DNA of 63,539 bases. Origin: Haloferax sulfurifontis ATCC BAA-897 (GTDB taxonomy: Archaea > Halobacteriota > Halobacteria > Halobacteriales > Haloferacaceae). Shown here one piece after another: positions 50,894 to 59,445 of the stretch. Positions within the stretch are counted from its first letter, which is position 1, and every line of letters begins with the position of its first letter. The stretch covers positions 1-63,539 of the forward strand of contig NZ_AOLM01000006.1 of assembly GCF_000337835.1 (NCBI RefSeq), read 5' to 3'. Both the position numbers and the translations under genes were made by a program. The notes below the pieces were generated by a model that had not been told where the DNA came from, ran no database searches, and saw nothing but the letters and a program-made list of their open reading frames with translations.

Positions 50894-51074
50894 GGTCGCG
50901 GGAGGGTTCGAGCGGTGAATAGGCGTTTCTGCAACTGTGGGGAGTCGCGGTGTCGTCGATCTTGATGCTTACGAGGCCGGTGGCCGATCCCGAGCGTCGA
51001 AACGGCTCTAACGAGTCTCATACTGTAATTGAGAACTTGAGAACGATAATGTTTTGTATTTTTGAAAGTGACTG

Positions 51075-52013
51075 ATGACTATGCCCGACGCACAGACGGC
51101 GGCGGACGGTGCGGTAGCCGACACGACGGACGACGACACGGGCCGTGGCGGGCCGCCGGCCGTCGTTGTCGAGGACCTGCATTTCACCTATCCGGGGAAC
51201 GACGAACCGACCCTGCGGGGACTGGACTTCACTATCACGGAGGGCGAGGTGTTCGGCTTTCTCGGCCCGAGCGGGGCCGGCAAGAGTACCGCACAGAAGG
51301 TCCTAATCGGCTTGCTGGAGGACTACGACGGGCGAGCGAGCGTGTTCGGGCGCGAGGTGAGCGAGTGGGGTGGGGCGTACTATCAACGCGTCGGCGTTTC
51401 CTCCGAGTCGCCGAACCAGTATCTGAAACTGACCGGGCGGGAAAATCTCGAACTGTTCGCGGCGCTGTATGACGGCGAGACGCGCGAACCGGAGGACCTC
51501 CTCTCGATGGTTGGGCTGCTCGACGCCGCCGACCAGCGTGTCGAGGCCTATTCGAAAGGGATGCGGATGCGCCTGAACTTCGTCCGGGCGCTGGTTCACG
51601 ACCCAGACCTACTGTTCCTTGACGAACCGACCTCGGGGCTGGACCCGACGAACGCCCGGAACGTCCGCGATATCGTCCGCGACCTGCAGGCCAACGGGAC
51701 GGCGGTGTTCCTCACGACCCACGACATGACTGTCGCCGACGACCTCTGTGACGAGGTGGCGTTCATCGTCGACGGAGAGATCTCCGTCGTGGACGCGCCA
51801 GCCGCGCTGAAGAAGCGCCACGGCGCGCCACTGGTCGAGGTGGAGTACCGCAGCGATGGCGTGCTGGAGACGGCACAGTTTGATCTTGAGACCATCGGGA
51901 CCGACACCGCGTTCGACCGATTGCTGGCCGCGACACGGGTCGAACGCATCCACTCCAGTGAGGCCACGCTGGAGGATGTCTTCATCGCGGTCACCGGCCG
52001 GGAGCTGGTGTAG
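51075..52013 (+). CDS. ABC transporter ATP-binding protein (cassette 4, drug-export type)
   Basis: A 312-aa ATPase. An acidic, disordered N-terminus of about 28 residues precedes the ABC domain: Walker A 'GPSGAGKST', signature 'YSKGMRMR', Walker B 'LLFLDEPTSGLDPTN', switch His in 'FLTTHDMTVA'. The C-terminal 70 residues form the small domain that ends 'LEDVFIAVTGRELV'. The closest type I know is the fluoroquinolone-export ATPase of actinobacteria. The permease gene follows with no gap. ATG at 51075 or, 6 nt on, 51081. Upstream AT-rich DNA (TTTTGTATTTTTG) could be the promoter. Confidence 0.93.
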   Translation: MTMPDAQTAADGAVADTTDDDTGRGGPPAVVVEDLHFTYPGNDEPTLRGLDFTITEGEVFGFLGPSGAGKSTAQKVLIGLLEDYDGRASVFGREVSEWGGAYYQRVGVSSESPNQYLKLTGRENLELFAALYDGETREPEDLLSMVGLLDAADQRVEAYSKGMRMRLNFVRALVHDPDLLFLDEPTSGLDPTNARNVRDIVRDLQANGTAVFLTTHDMTVADDLCDEVAFIVDGEISVVDAPAALKKRHGAPLVEVEYRSDGVLETAQFDLETIGTDTAFDRLLAATRVERIHSSEATLEDVFIAVTGRELV

Positions 52014-53483
52014 ATGTCCGTCTCCACGATGCTGCGCTGGGACAGCCGCCTGCAATTCCGCTACGGCTTCTACGCCGTCTACGCCATCGTCACGATGCTG
52101 TTCGGATTAGGCCTGAGCGGCCTCCCTGAGTCGGTGCGGACGGCCACACTGGTGATGGTGCTGTTCGCCGACCCCGGCTTCCTCGGGTTCTACTTCGTCG
52201 GTGCACTCGTCCTGTTCGAGAAGAACGAGGGGGTGCTACACGCGCTGGTGTCATCCCCGCTGAGTGCGGACGAGTATCTCGTCTCGAAGACGCTCTCACT
52301 CTCGTTCATCGCCAACCTCGGCGCGCTCGTCATCACGCTGTTCGTCCACGGCTCGGCGTTCCAGCCCGTCTGGTTTCTGCTCGGGCTGGGGCTGACCGCG
52401 GGGCTATTCGTCCTAGTCGGCTTCGTCGCCGTCGCCCGATTCGACTCGCTGAACGCCTACTTCCTGACTGCCATCGTCTACATCGTCCCGCTTTCGCTCC
52501 CGCTCCTCGACCACTTCGCGGTGGTCGAGAGCGCGCTGTTCTACCTGTTTCCGACACAGGCCTCGCTCGTCCTCATCGGGGCGGCATTCGAGGCGACGCC
52601 CGCGTGGGAACTGGCATACGCCGTCGGCTACCTCCTCGTCGGTATCGGCGTCGCCTACGTGCTGGCGCGTCGAGCCTTCGAGCGCCATATCGTTCGTGAG
52701 ACCGAACGGAAACCGACGGCAGAGGTGGAACGAGGGAGTCTGCTCGCCGGGCGGTCGCTCGGCCCCGTCGCCACGCTCGCCGTGACCGACCTCCGCAACT
52801 GGATCCGCGACCCGCTGCTCGTCTACATCGGGCTCTCGCCGTTCCTCCTCGGCCTGCTGGCTCGATTCGGCGTCGCGCCGATAGACGCCGCCGTCGGCTT
52901 CGTCGACCTTGCCGCCTACTCGGACGAGATACTCGCCGCGTTCCTGTTCACCCCCGCCGGCACGCTCGGGTTCGCGGCCGGCTTCTTCATGCTCGAAGAC
53001 CGCGAGCAGGGCGTCCTCCAGGCACTCCGAGCAACGCCGCTCACTGGACGGGGCTACCTCGCCTACCGCGGCGCAGTGTTCCTCGGCCTTGCGTTCGTCT
53101 CGACGCTTGTGATGGTGCCGCTGGTCAACCTCGGGACGCTCCCGCTGGTCCCGTACCTTGCTATCGCGCTCGTCGCCTCGTTGCACACCGCGGTCGCGGG
53201 CCTGTTGATGGCGAGCTTCGCGGCCAACACCGTCGAGGGTGTCGGCGTGAGCAAACTCCTCGGATTCCTCATCATCGCGCCCGTCGCGGCCATTGCGCTC
53301 GTCGCCGAACCGCTTCAGTTCCTTGCCGGCGTTCTCCCGCCGTACTGGGCCGCGAAGGCGACCGTCGCGGTGCTGGGCGGTGCGGCGCTCGGCGCGATCG
53401 GGAGCTACCTCGCAGTCGTCCTCCTCGTTCAGGTGGCACTAATCGCCGGCCTCCTCCGGCTGTTTCTCCGACGGGCCGATTGA
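52014..53483 (+). CDS. ABC exporter permease (cassette 4, fused two-half form)
   Basis: A 489-aa protein with 12 helices in two homologous halves. Each half has a similar coupling segment: 'VLFEKNEGVLHALVSSPLSA' in the first and 'MLEDREQGVLQALRATPLTG' in the second. This equals two ABC-2 permeases in one chain, as in fluoroquinolone-type exporters where they are separate. It starts immediately at the ATPase stop. The TetR gene follows in the same direction. Expected to export a hydrophobic drug or lipid-like compound; substrate unknown. Confidence 0.9.
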   Translation: MSVSTMLRWDSRLQFRYGFYAVYAIVTMLFGLGLSGLPESVRTATLVMVLFADPGFLGFYFVGALVLFEKNEGVLHALVSSPLSADEYLVSKTLSLSFIANLGALVITLFVHGSAFQPVWFLLGLGLTAGLFVLVGFVAVARFDSLNAYFLTAIVYIVPLSLPLLDHFAVVESALFYLFPTQASLVLIGAAFEATPAWELAYAVGYLLVGIGVAYVLARRAFERHIVRETERKPTAEVERGSLLAGRSLGPVATLAVTDLRNWIRDPLLVYIGLSPFLLGLLARFGVAPIDAAVGFVDLAAYSDEILAAFLFTPAGTLGFAAGFFMLEDREQGVLQALRATPLTGRGYLAYRGAVFLGLAFVSTLVMVPLVNLGTLPLVPYLAIALVASLHTAVAGLLMASFAANTVEGVGVSKLLGFLIIAPVAAIALVAEPLQFLAGVLPPYWAAKATVAVLGGAALGAIGSYLAVVLLVQVALIAGLLRLFLRRAD

Positions 53484-53547
53484 TGACGGAGACGACTCCC
53501 CGGTCGGAAACTCAGGACATATCCGTTCCTGATTCGTGGAATGAGAT

Positions 53548-54153
53548 ATGAAGGGGTTCACCGACGACCAACGCGAGCGCATCCAGGAAGACCTGCTTGA
53601 CGCCGGGCGTACACTGTTCGCGCAGTATGGGCTTGGCAAGACGACTATCGCCGACCTGACCGGCGAGGTCGGCATCGGGACGAGTACGTTCTACCAGTTT
53701 TACGACTCGAAGGAGGCGCTCTATCTCGCCGTCCTCGACGCGGAGGGTGAGGCTATCGCCCGCCGACTGACCGAGGAAGGCGTGACAGAGGGCGACGACC
53801 CGGAGACCGTCGTCCGAGAGTTTCTGCGCTTCCTGTTCGACGAGATTGAGACAAACCCGCTGGTCCGCCAGCTCATCGTCTCCGACGAACTCGACCGGCT
53901 ACGCGAGTACCGGACGCCCGAGGAACGCGAGATCGAGCGAGCCGAGGAGGTGGCAGCCATTCGGGCGTTCACAGACCCGTTCGTGGAGGCCGGCGCGGTC
54001 CACGGTGATGACCCCGAACTCGTCGCGCGTGCCGTCGGCGCGGTGCCGTACCTTACCCTCCACGAAGAGGATATCGGGGTGGACCACTACCCCGAGGTCA
54101 GGGATTTCGTCATCGACACGTTCGCGCGGGGGCTGGCAGTGAGCGAAGAGTAG
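53548..54153 (+). CDS. TetR/AcrR family regulator of ABC cassette 4
   Basis: A 201-aa protein. The TetR HTH occupies residues 8-55: 'LLDAGRTLFAQYGLGKTTIA', 'GIGTSTFYQFYDSKEALYLA'. The C-terminal ligand domain is all-helical. It lies 64 nt after the permease gene and is co-directional, so it probably forms part of the operon or has its own promoter, and represses the exporter until a ligand binds. No clear palindrome could be fixed in the promoter region by eye. Confidence 0.92.
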   Translation: MKGFTDDQRERIQEDLLDAGRTLFAQYGLGKTTIADLTGEVGIGTSTFYQFYDSKEALYLAVLDAEGEAIARRLTEEGVTEGDDPETVVREFLRFLFDEIETNPLVRQLIVSDELDRLREYRTPEEREIERAEEVAAIRAFTDPFVEAGAVHGDDPELVARAVGAVPYLTLHEEDIGVDHYPEVRDFVIDTFARGLAVSEE

Positions 54154-54161
54154 GGGAGTAT

Positions 54162-55253
54162 TCAGTCGAGGGTTCTCGACTCCTCGCCGACGCGAAAGCC
54201 ATAATTGCGGAGCGTCCGCTTGACTGTGGACGCGTCGAACAGTTCGTGCCCGTGAGCGACACCTGTCGGGTACTCTGTATCGAGAAGCGCCGCGGTGAAT
54301 GCGGCCGCAACGAGCGCCGTTGCCCGTCCCTGGTCGTGGCCGCGGACCCACCTGCGAATGGTGCTCTGACGGCCCTCGTTGGTTCCGGATACAGCCGCCA
54401 CCACGACGAACGGGTCGCCACCGAGCGGCGAGCGGTCGGCCGCCGTCACCAGTCCATCGACCACACGATTACGGCCGAACCGCTCGACGAGCGTTCCGGT
54501 CACCCCCGTCCGAGCGCCGGCGACGAGGAGCGCTGTCGCCAGCCGCGAGTCGTAGCAGAGCCACGTTCCTACCGAGGGGAACCCGGTCGTCCGAGCGAGC
54601 GCGTGCTGGTCCGCGAGATCGTAGCGGTAGAGCCGTCGTCGGCCGTGGCCGGGGAGTGTCACCGTCCACGGCTCCGAGAGCGCGGCCACGAGACGGTCGG
54701 TGCCGTTCTCGCGGATCGCGAACCTCCCGTACGAGCGGTCGACCGCCCACTCGTACGTGTCCCGTCCCACGTCCTCCCCGACACCGAGGAGGACACCCAG
54801 TCTGACACGCTCGACGTCGTCCAGACGGTTGGCGGCGTCCACTGCGAGGAGGTTCGTCACACCCGGTGAGAGCCCGACGCTCAGGACGGCCGTCGCGTCC
54901 CCCTCGCGGGCCACCTCGTCGAGTCCCTCCACCGCGCGATGGAATTCGTCGGACGGCGAGAGGTCGACATAGTCGACGCCGCGTTCGAGCGCTGCTCTGG
55001 CGAAGGCCGTGTCATCCGTCGTCACACAGACGACGACACAGTCCGCACTCTCAAGCGCCGGGCCGAACGTTGAGGGGGCGTTGAGATCCACCGTTCCCGG
55101 AACGACACCGTCGTGATCGGCGGCGAACGCAGCTGCCCGGTCGGGTGAGCGACCTGCGGTGACTACACGATAGCCGCCACGGTCAGCGAGCGTCCGACAG
55201 ACGGTACGGCCGACGACGCCGTAGCCACCGACGACGAGGACTTCGTAGGTCAA
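54162..55253 (-). CDS. Saccharopine dehydrogenase-like NAD(P)-binding protein
   Basis: A 363-aa protein. Residues 1-120 are a Rossmann fold with 'VLVVGGYGVVGRTVCRTL' and 'RVVTAGRSPDRA'. The following domain has 'CVTTDDTAFARAALERGVDY' and 'SVGLSPGVTNLLAVDAA', typical of saccharopine dehydrogenase/reductase-like proteins. Such enzymes reduce or oxidise amino-acid-derived substrates or saturate isoprenoids; the substrate is unknown. I used a TTG at 55253 because no ATG or GTG lies near the Rossmann start and the upstream frame overlaps a likely promoter (TATAAAACG). Convergent with the TetR gene. Confidence 0.85.
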   Translation of the reverse strand: MTYEVLVVGGYGVVGRTVCRTLADRGGYRVVTAGRSPDRAAAFAADHDGVVPGTVDLNAPSTFGPALESADCVVVCVTTDDTAFARAALERGVDYVDLSPSDEFHRAVEGLDEVAREGDATAVLSVGLSPGVTNLLAVDAANRLDDVERVRLGVLLGVGEDVGRDTYEWAVDRSYGRFAIRENGTDRLVAALSEPWTVTLPGHGRRRLYRYDLADQHALARTTGFPSVGTWLCYDSRLATALLVAGARTGVTGTLVERFGRNRVVDGLVTAADRSPLGGDPFVVVAAVSGTNEGRQSTIRRWVRGHDQGRATALVAAAFTAALLDTEYPTGVAHGHELFDASTVKRTLRNYGFRVGEESRTLD

Positions 55254-55434
55254 CGAACCACCCGTGGAAGGTGACGTGTGCCGAGGGCGAACGTCTTGTG
55301 AGGGTCCATAGCCGAGAGCGCGTGAGGAGAAGGTATAAAACGTTGGAAACAAATTGTTCTCGTGTTCTCAACGTAAGATGATGGGCAGGTCCCGCCGAGG
55401 CCGTCGGGAGACAACCGGTAGATTCAATAGAAGA

Positions 55435-55469
55435 TGTAAAGTATACTTTACTGTAAAGCAAGCTTTACA
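55435..55469 (+). promoter_or_regulatory. Tandem palindromes before the DUF2178/XRE pair
   Basis: Two near-identical palindromes follow one another: GTAAAGTATACTTTAC (55436-55451, perfect) and TGTAAAGC-AA-GCTTTACA (55452-55469). Both share the half-site GTAAAG. They end 20 nt before the ATG at 55489 and overlap the likely promoter. This is the expected layout of an operator for the XRE repressor encoded downstream. Confidence 0.75.
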
Positions 55470-55488
55470 TTCGATCGAAACATCCATC

Positions 55489-55887
55489 ATGTCCCCGAAT
55501 ACCAGCACCGAACGCACGTATCGACTCCTGTATATCGGCCTCTGGGCGCTTTCCGGCGTCGCCCTCGCAGGCGGCATCGTCGCGGGCTACGAACTCGTCG
55601 GCGTCAGCGCGTTCGTCGTGCTGGCGCTCGCAGCGCTGCTCACCTTCCGCCGCTACGACGGGCCGTTGTTCGACGAGCGCGACGCCCGCCAACAAGGTGC
55701 CGCGAGCAAGCGTACCCTCGGTGTGATGGGCGTCGTCTCGGCACTCGTCTTCCCTGGTATGACCGCGCTGTGGGCGCTCGGCGTCGTCGAGTGGCCGCTC
55801 TGGCTCACCCCTATCGCATTCTTCGTCGCCGTGCTCGCGTTCGTCCACGTCGGCAGCACGATGTACGAGTCCGCGCGCGCCGCATGA
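55489..55887 (+). CDS. DUF2178 family membrane protein
   Basis: A 132-aa protein with four helices. The DUF2178 marker 'DGPLFDERDARQQGAASKRT' lies in the cytoplasmic loop between helices 2 and 3. Start chosen at 55489, just after the tandem palindromes; the open frame upstream runs through the operator. It overlaps the XRE gene by 4 nt (ATGA). The pairing DUF2178-XRE is common in bacteria and archaea; the membrane protein may sequester or signal to the repressor. Function unproven. Confidence 0.85.
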   Translation: MSPNTSTERTYRLLYIGLWALSGVALAGGIVAGYELVGVSAFVVLALAALLTFRRYDGPLFDERDARQQGAASKRTLGVMGVVSALVFPGMTALWALGVVEWPLWLTPIAFFVAVLAFVHVGSTMYESARAA

Positions 55888-56075
55888 ACAACGCCGTCCG
55901 TGAACGGCGTGAGGAACGCGGCCTTACACAGGGAGAACTCGCTGCGCACGTGGGCGTCACCCGCCAAAGTATCAACGCCATAGAACGTGGCCGGTACGAT
56001 CCGAGCCTCGAACTAGCGCTGAAACTCGCGGGAGAGTTCGACTGCGCCGTCGAAGACCTGTTCTGGCTCGAGTAG
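55884..56075 (+). CDS. XRE family HTH repressor, minimal form
   Basis: A 63-aa protein consisting only of an XRE HTH: 'VRERREERGLTQGELAAHVG', 'VTRQSINAIERGRYDPSLEL' and 'DCAVEDLFWLE'. It belongs to the YozG/'DUF2178-associated' type of small regulators. Coupled to the DUF2178 gene. The tandem GTAAAG palindromes in front of the pair are its likely binding sites, which implies autoregulation. Confidence 0.92.
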   Translation: MNNAVRERREERGLTQGELAAHVGVTRQSINAIERGRYDPSLELALKLAGEFDCAVEDLFWLE

Positions 56076-56116
56076 CCGGTGTTAGTAGAAACCGCGATTC
56101 CCTTTCCAGCCATCTC

Positions 56117-56263
56117 ATGAGTTCTGGTGTTGGACAATTGATTCAGGAACTCCCAGCCACCAGCTACGGCCACCGTCTGAGTGGACAGATTCAGGGACAG
56201 GACGCAGATGTCACGACATCGTGTTACCGCGCAATTTTCTACACCGATCGCGACGACGAGTAA
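56117..56263 (+). CDS. Possible 48-aa protein or gene fragment
   Basis: An ATG at 56117 opens 48 codons ('MSSGVGQLIQELPATSYGHR', later 'CYRAIFYTDRDDE') to TAA at 56261. Composition is plausible for a haloarchaeal protein and the acidic end is typical. No family recognised. It could be a fragment. It lies in the 258-bp gap after the XRE gene. Confidence 0.3.
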   Translation: MSSGVGQLIQELPATSYGHRLSGQIQGQDADVTTSCYRAIFYTDRDDE

Positions 56264-56333
56264 CCGATACGTGCGTTCTATTCAGCACGGCCCAAACATC
56301 AACAACGGTGAATTTCGACAGAGCCACCCGTGT

Positions 56334-57446
56334 TCAGGTGTCAGTCCTGCGATCAAGGCGGTTGATTCGGTCCCCGAGCGCGACGTTCACCGAGAGTGGG
56401 TTTGGGACACGCCGTCGTGTTGGCGTCATCGCGTGGGTCTCGGCGTATCTATCGAGTGCCTCGGCGACAGTGGTTGCGCCGACCTGCTCGGCTGCATACT
56501 CGTCGGCTAACCTGACCCCTCTACGGGAGAGCCAGAATCCGACCAGAAGTGCCCCGAGCGATACGCCGAGGATGGGCCATCTCGGGCCGACACCGGTTAC
56601 CGACGCGACAAGCGCAACTCCGGCAGCGATTGCGGTACTCATACGAATCTCTAACACGTGCGAGTTCAGACGACCTGCCTCTATCGCTAACAGTGCTGTC
56701 GCCGTTTCGTCGTCAAAGGCGTCCAGGAACGTGCTCGTGATGAATAGTCGTCGATACCCCGGTGGCCCACGAACGAGGGTGCTGGCCGTCTCCTCGTCGT
56801 CGGTATCGAGAACAAGCGCATCCCGAACCTCGAGACCAGCACGGGTACGGAGGGTAGCGATTCGGTCAGCCACCTCGTCGGTCGCGTCGATCGTCGAGCG
56901 AAGGACCGGAACGATCCACGGAGAGGCGTACAGGAAGACAACACCCATGATTGCGAGGCTGATCACGAGCACGAGCGGTGATGCGCCTGACGGCACGAGC
57001 TGGAGCGGTGCAATTACCACCGCCACGACGACGCTCAGTCCGAGGACGTAGCGGGCCATCTTGACGAGGGCGTGGCCCGTCGACAGTTCGATGTCGCGTA
57101 CCTCTCGAACACCAGGTATCGTGGGTGCGTAGCTCGCAAGCCAAACGAGTCCCGCAGCCGAGAACTCGACGATGTTTGTGAGGATACTGCCGAGAACACT
57201 CGGGAGGCCCGGAAGGTTCGCCACAAGAGCAGGCCCAAATCCGAGGAGCGCGAGAACGCCGTATGCGAGTAGCGTTATCGGGAAGAGCACGACGGCGTAC
57301 AATAGACGGAACTTCCCGACAGGGTTCGATAGTCGACTCACGACGGCGTTTCCGATCGTCCCGATGATCGTGCCGAGGAGGACGAAGTCGAGGAGGGCGG
57401 CGACCGCGGGGCCAGGTTGTGGCGGAGCGGTCTGGAGGGCGACCAT
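56334..57446 (-). CDS. M48-like membrane protein without the HExxH active site
   Basis: A 370-aa protein. N-terminal half: four to five membrane helices. The M48 region begins after about 190 ('VLDTDDEETASTLVRGPPGY' and 'RLFITSTFLDAFDDETATAL'). Where M48 peptidases have HExxH, this reads 'LLAIEAGRLNSHV', so both zinc-binding His residues are absent. The downstream third-ligand region is retained as 'RLADEYAAEQVG'. The fold is therefore M48 but zinc catalysis should be lost. It may act as a regulatory pseudoprotease. ATG at 57446 chosen; a further in-frame start lies 66 nt upstream. Next to an unrecognised 349-aa membrane protein on the same strand. Confidence 0.75.
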   Translation of the reverse strand: MVALQTAPPQPGPAVAALLDFVLLGTIIGTIGNAVVSRLSNPVGKFRLLYAVVLFPITLLAYGVLALLGFGPALVANLPGLPSVLGSILTNIVEFSAAGLVWLASYAPTIPGVREVRDIELSTGHALVKMARYVLGLSVVVAVVIAPLQLVPSGASPLVLVISLAIMGVVFLYASPWIVPVLRSTIDATDEVADRIATLRTRAGLEVRDALVLDTDDEETASTLVRGPPGYRRLFITSTFLDAFDDETATALLAIEAGRLNSHVLEIRMSTAIAAGVALVASVTGVGPRWPILGVSLGALLVGFWLSRRGVRLADEYAAEQVGATTVAEALDRYAETHAMTPTRRRVPNPLSVNVALGDRINRLDRRTDT

Positions 57447-57533
57447 ACCCGTACCCTCTTGAGAAAATGGCAAAATCGTGTCGAAGTGTGGAGAGCCAAG
57501 ATCAGTTCGCACTGGATGGCTCGTGACGACTGC

Positions 57534-58583
57534 TCAGCTGTCCCCACTGATCCCGTGTGAATGTGAACATCCGAATACGATCCCATAGAGAAGTGGTATC
57601 CCTCCCGTGATCAGTCCCACAAGTACTGCGATACCGCCGAGAACTCCTCCGATAACCCCGAGGGTGAGTACACCAGCCCCAACTGCAAGACCCGTCACGA
57701 GCCCCGTGAATCCGATCAGGACAGCCCAGCGCCTCTGATAGACGAGGACCCCGGCGACCACTCCAGAGGCAACCACGAGCGCACTCACTGGACTGGTGAC
57801 GAACCGGGACGTGGAGCCGCTCTCGAACAGGAGCGTTCCGAGCAATGCGACGGGGACGGCGAGCGCCGTCACGACGAGCGCACGACGTACCGTCAGGAAC
57901 CGGTCTTCTAGCGGGTTCCGATGGTGATAGGCAAGCAGTCCGAGCGCGACAGCGACGTACCCACGGCCGACTGGCGTGAAGACGTATCCGAGGAACCCAC
58001 CGAGGAGCTTCGACGCGATCGCGGTGTCACTCTCCGGCGCCACGGCGTAGTACGTTCCCCCACGACGATAGATTCCCCGCTCGACGTTCCATCCAGTCGT
58101 TGAGCCCGATTCGATCACGGACCGGACCTGGGAGGATGCAGTGTTATATGATGACGAGATGTTCGAAAGGACCGTCTCTGCAGTGGCTGGAGACATCTGC
58201 ACGCGAACGAAGGTGGTCTCCTCGTTCGCAGTTAAGTTCCAGTGATAGTACACTCCGTCGTAGATGACGTATGTCGCCTCCGTATCGTCGAGCAATATAT
58301 AGAGTTCTGGTGGAACGTTCCCCTGAAAGGAGCCATTCATGGCTGCCCGATCGATTGGCCGGCGGACGGCCGCCGATTTCCCGCGAAGACGCTCGTCGAG
58401 ATCGACAACATGTCGAGAGGCGTCGGCGACCTGACTGGGATTCTCCTCTGGATGGACGGCGGTTGCGGTGTAGGTCACTTGCATATCCGTCAACGCTGCG
58501 TGGAACGCGAAGCTACAGACGACTCCCACGAGGAGAAGTCCGAAAATCGCGAGAGTACGGATGGATGGCCTGGAGGGCGGCAT
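57534..58583 (-). CDS. Membrane protein with extracellular N-terminal domain
   Basis: A 349-aa protein: helix at about 9-30, a soluble, Thr/Ser/Asn-containing extracellular part (about 35-185, including 'TYVIYDGVYYHWNLTANEET' and 'NVERGIYRRGGTYYAVAPES'), then five to six helices and a short His/Cys tail. No family recognised. The start was placed at 58583; 12 nt upstream is another ATG. It lies about 90 nt before the M48-like gene on the same strand, so the two may be co-transcribed. Confidence 0.65.
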   Translation of the reverse strand: MPPSRPSIRTLAIFGLLLVGVVCSFAFHAALTDMQVTYTATAVHPEENPSQVADASRHVVDLDERLRGKSAAVRRPIDRAAMNGSFQGNVPPELYILLDDTEATYVIYDGVYYHWNLTANEETTFVRVQMSPATAETVLSNISSSYNTASSQVRSVIESGSTTGWNVERGIYRRGGTYYAVAPESDTAIASKLLGGFLGYVFTPVGRGYVAVALGLLAYHHRNPLEDRFLTVRRALVVTALAVPVALLGTLLFESGSTSRFVTSPVSALVVASGVVAGVLVYQRRWAVLIGFTGLVTGLAVGAGVLTLGVIGGVLGGIAVLVGLITGGIPLLYGIVFGCSHSHGISGDS

Positions 58584-58918
58584 CGACTCGAACAATTTTA
58601 ATCGGGAGACTTAAAAACGTCCCAAATAACTGCTGCCTCACAGCCAGCATCGGACGTCAGTCCGTTCTATACAAAGACCGGAGGTGTTGGTATCGTACTC
58701 TCTCCGTTTCAACCGTATCCAAACGCCATCACGGCGGAACGGCCGACCGTTGCCCAACGAGGAGAGATTGGTACTCCAGGCGACGGTGGCGTCTAGATCG
58801 GTCAAGACGGGCGGCGTCAACACTAGTGGGTGTCTCAGTGTATTGAAATCGTGACGAGACAACCACGAAAGATCCGTCCAACAGAACTATTTTTGTCTCT
58901 CTACGGGTTGTGCCAGGT

Positions 58919-59323
58919 ATGAAGCAGTCTCAGTTCCTCTACCTCGGGATTCTTGATCTAGTCCTCATTTCAGGTCTCGCAGCCGTCTTCGGTCTTGCTG
59001 TCCTGGGCACGAGTCCGATCGTTCTTATAGGAATCGCTGGTCTCGGTGCAATCCTCGCTGGAACCATTTCAGAACTGTCACTGGGCCCGATTACACTTTC
59101 GTGGCGCTACCTCGTTGGCCTGTCGTACGTGACGTTCGCACTCATGTGGCCAGCCATCTACGCACCGGATATCGTCGCAGGAACCGCTTCCAGGCAGGAT
59201 CTCTTTCTGTTCGTGGTGACGACGATCGGAGCCTTCTCACTGGCGTTTTACGGTATCGACATCGCGAGAGGCGGTCACCATTTCTTCGTCCAACAGAACG
59301 TCGAGCGAGTTATCGGGTTGTAA
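58919..59323 (+). CDS. Four-helix membrane protein
   Basis: A 134-aa protein. Helices at about 6-26, 30-50, 60-80 and 95-112; ends with a soluble 'FFVQQNVERVIGL'. The ATG at 58919 was preferred to a GTG at 58910. The pattern is familiar from haloarchaeal hypothetical proteins but I know no function. A TATTTTTG stretch about 30 nt upstream may be its promoter. Confidence 0.6.
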   Translation: MKQSQFLYLGILDLVLISGLAAVFGLAVLGTSPIVLIGIAGLGAILAGTISELSLGPITLSWRYLVGLSYVTFALMWPAIYAPDIVAGTASRQDLFLFVVTTIGAFSLAFYGIDIARGGHHFFVQQNVERVIGL

Positions 59324-59445
59324 CGTCGTTCCGGTCGTTGCATCACTTGAGTCCGAGAACGAGTCCGGTCTCAGTCGACCATTCGATTCGAGCAACGGAC
59401 AATTGCGGGGCAATACAGAAACGGAAGGCGAGAGCAAGCGTACGT

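Noticed and set aside
52413-53186. 257-codon minus-strand frame inside the ABC permease
   Set aside because: Asp/Glu/Arg-rich antisense shadow of a membrane protein gene.
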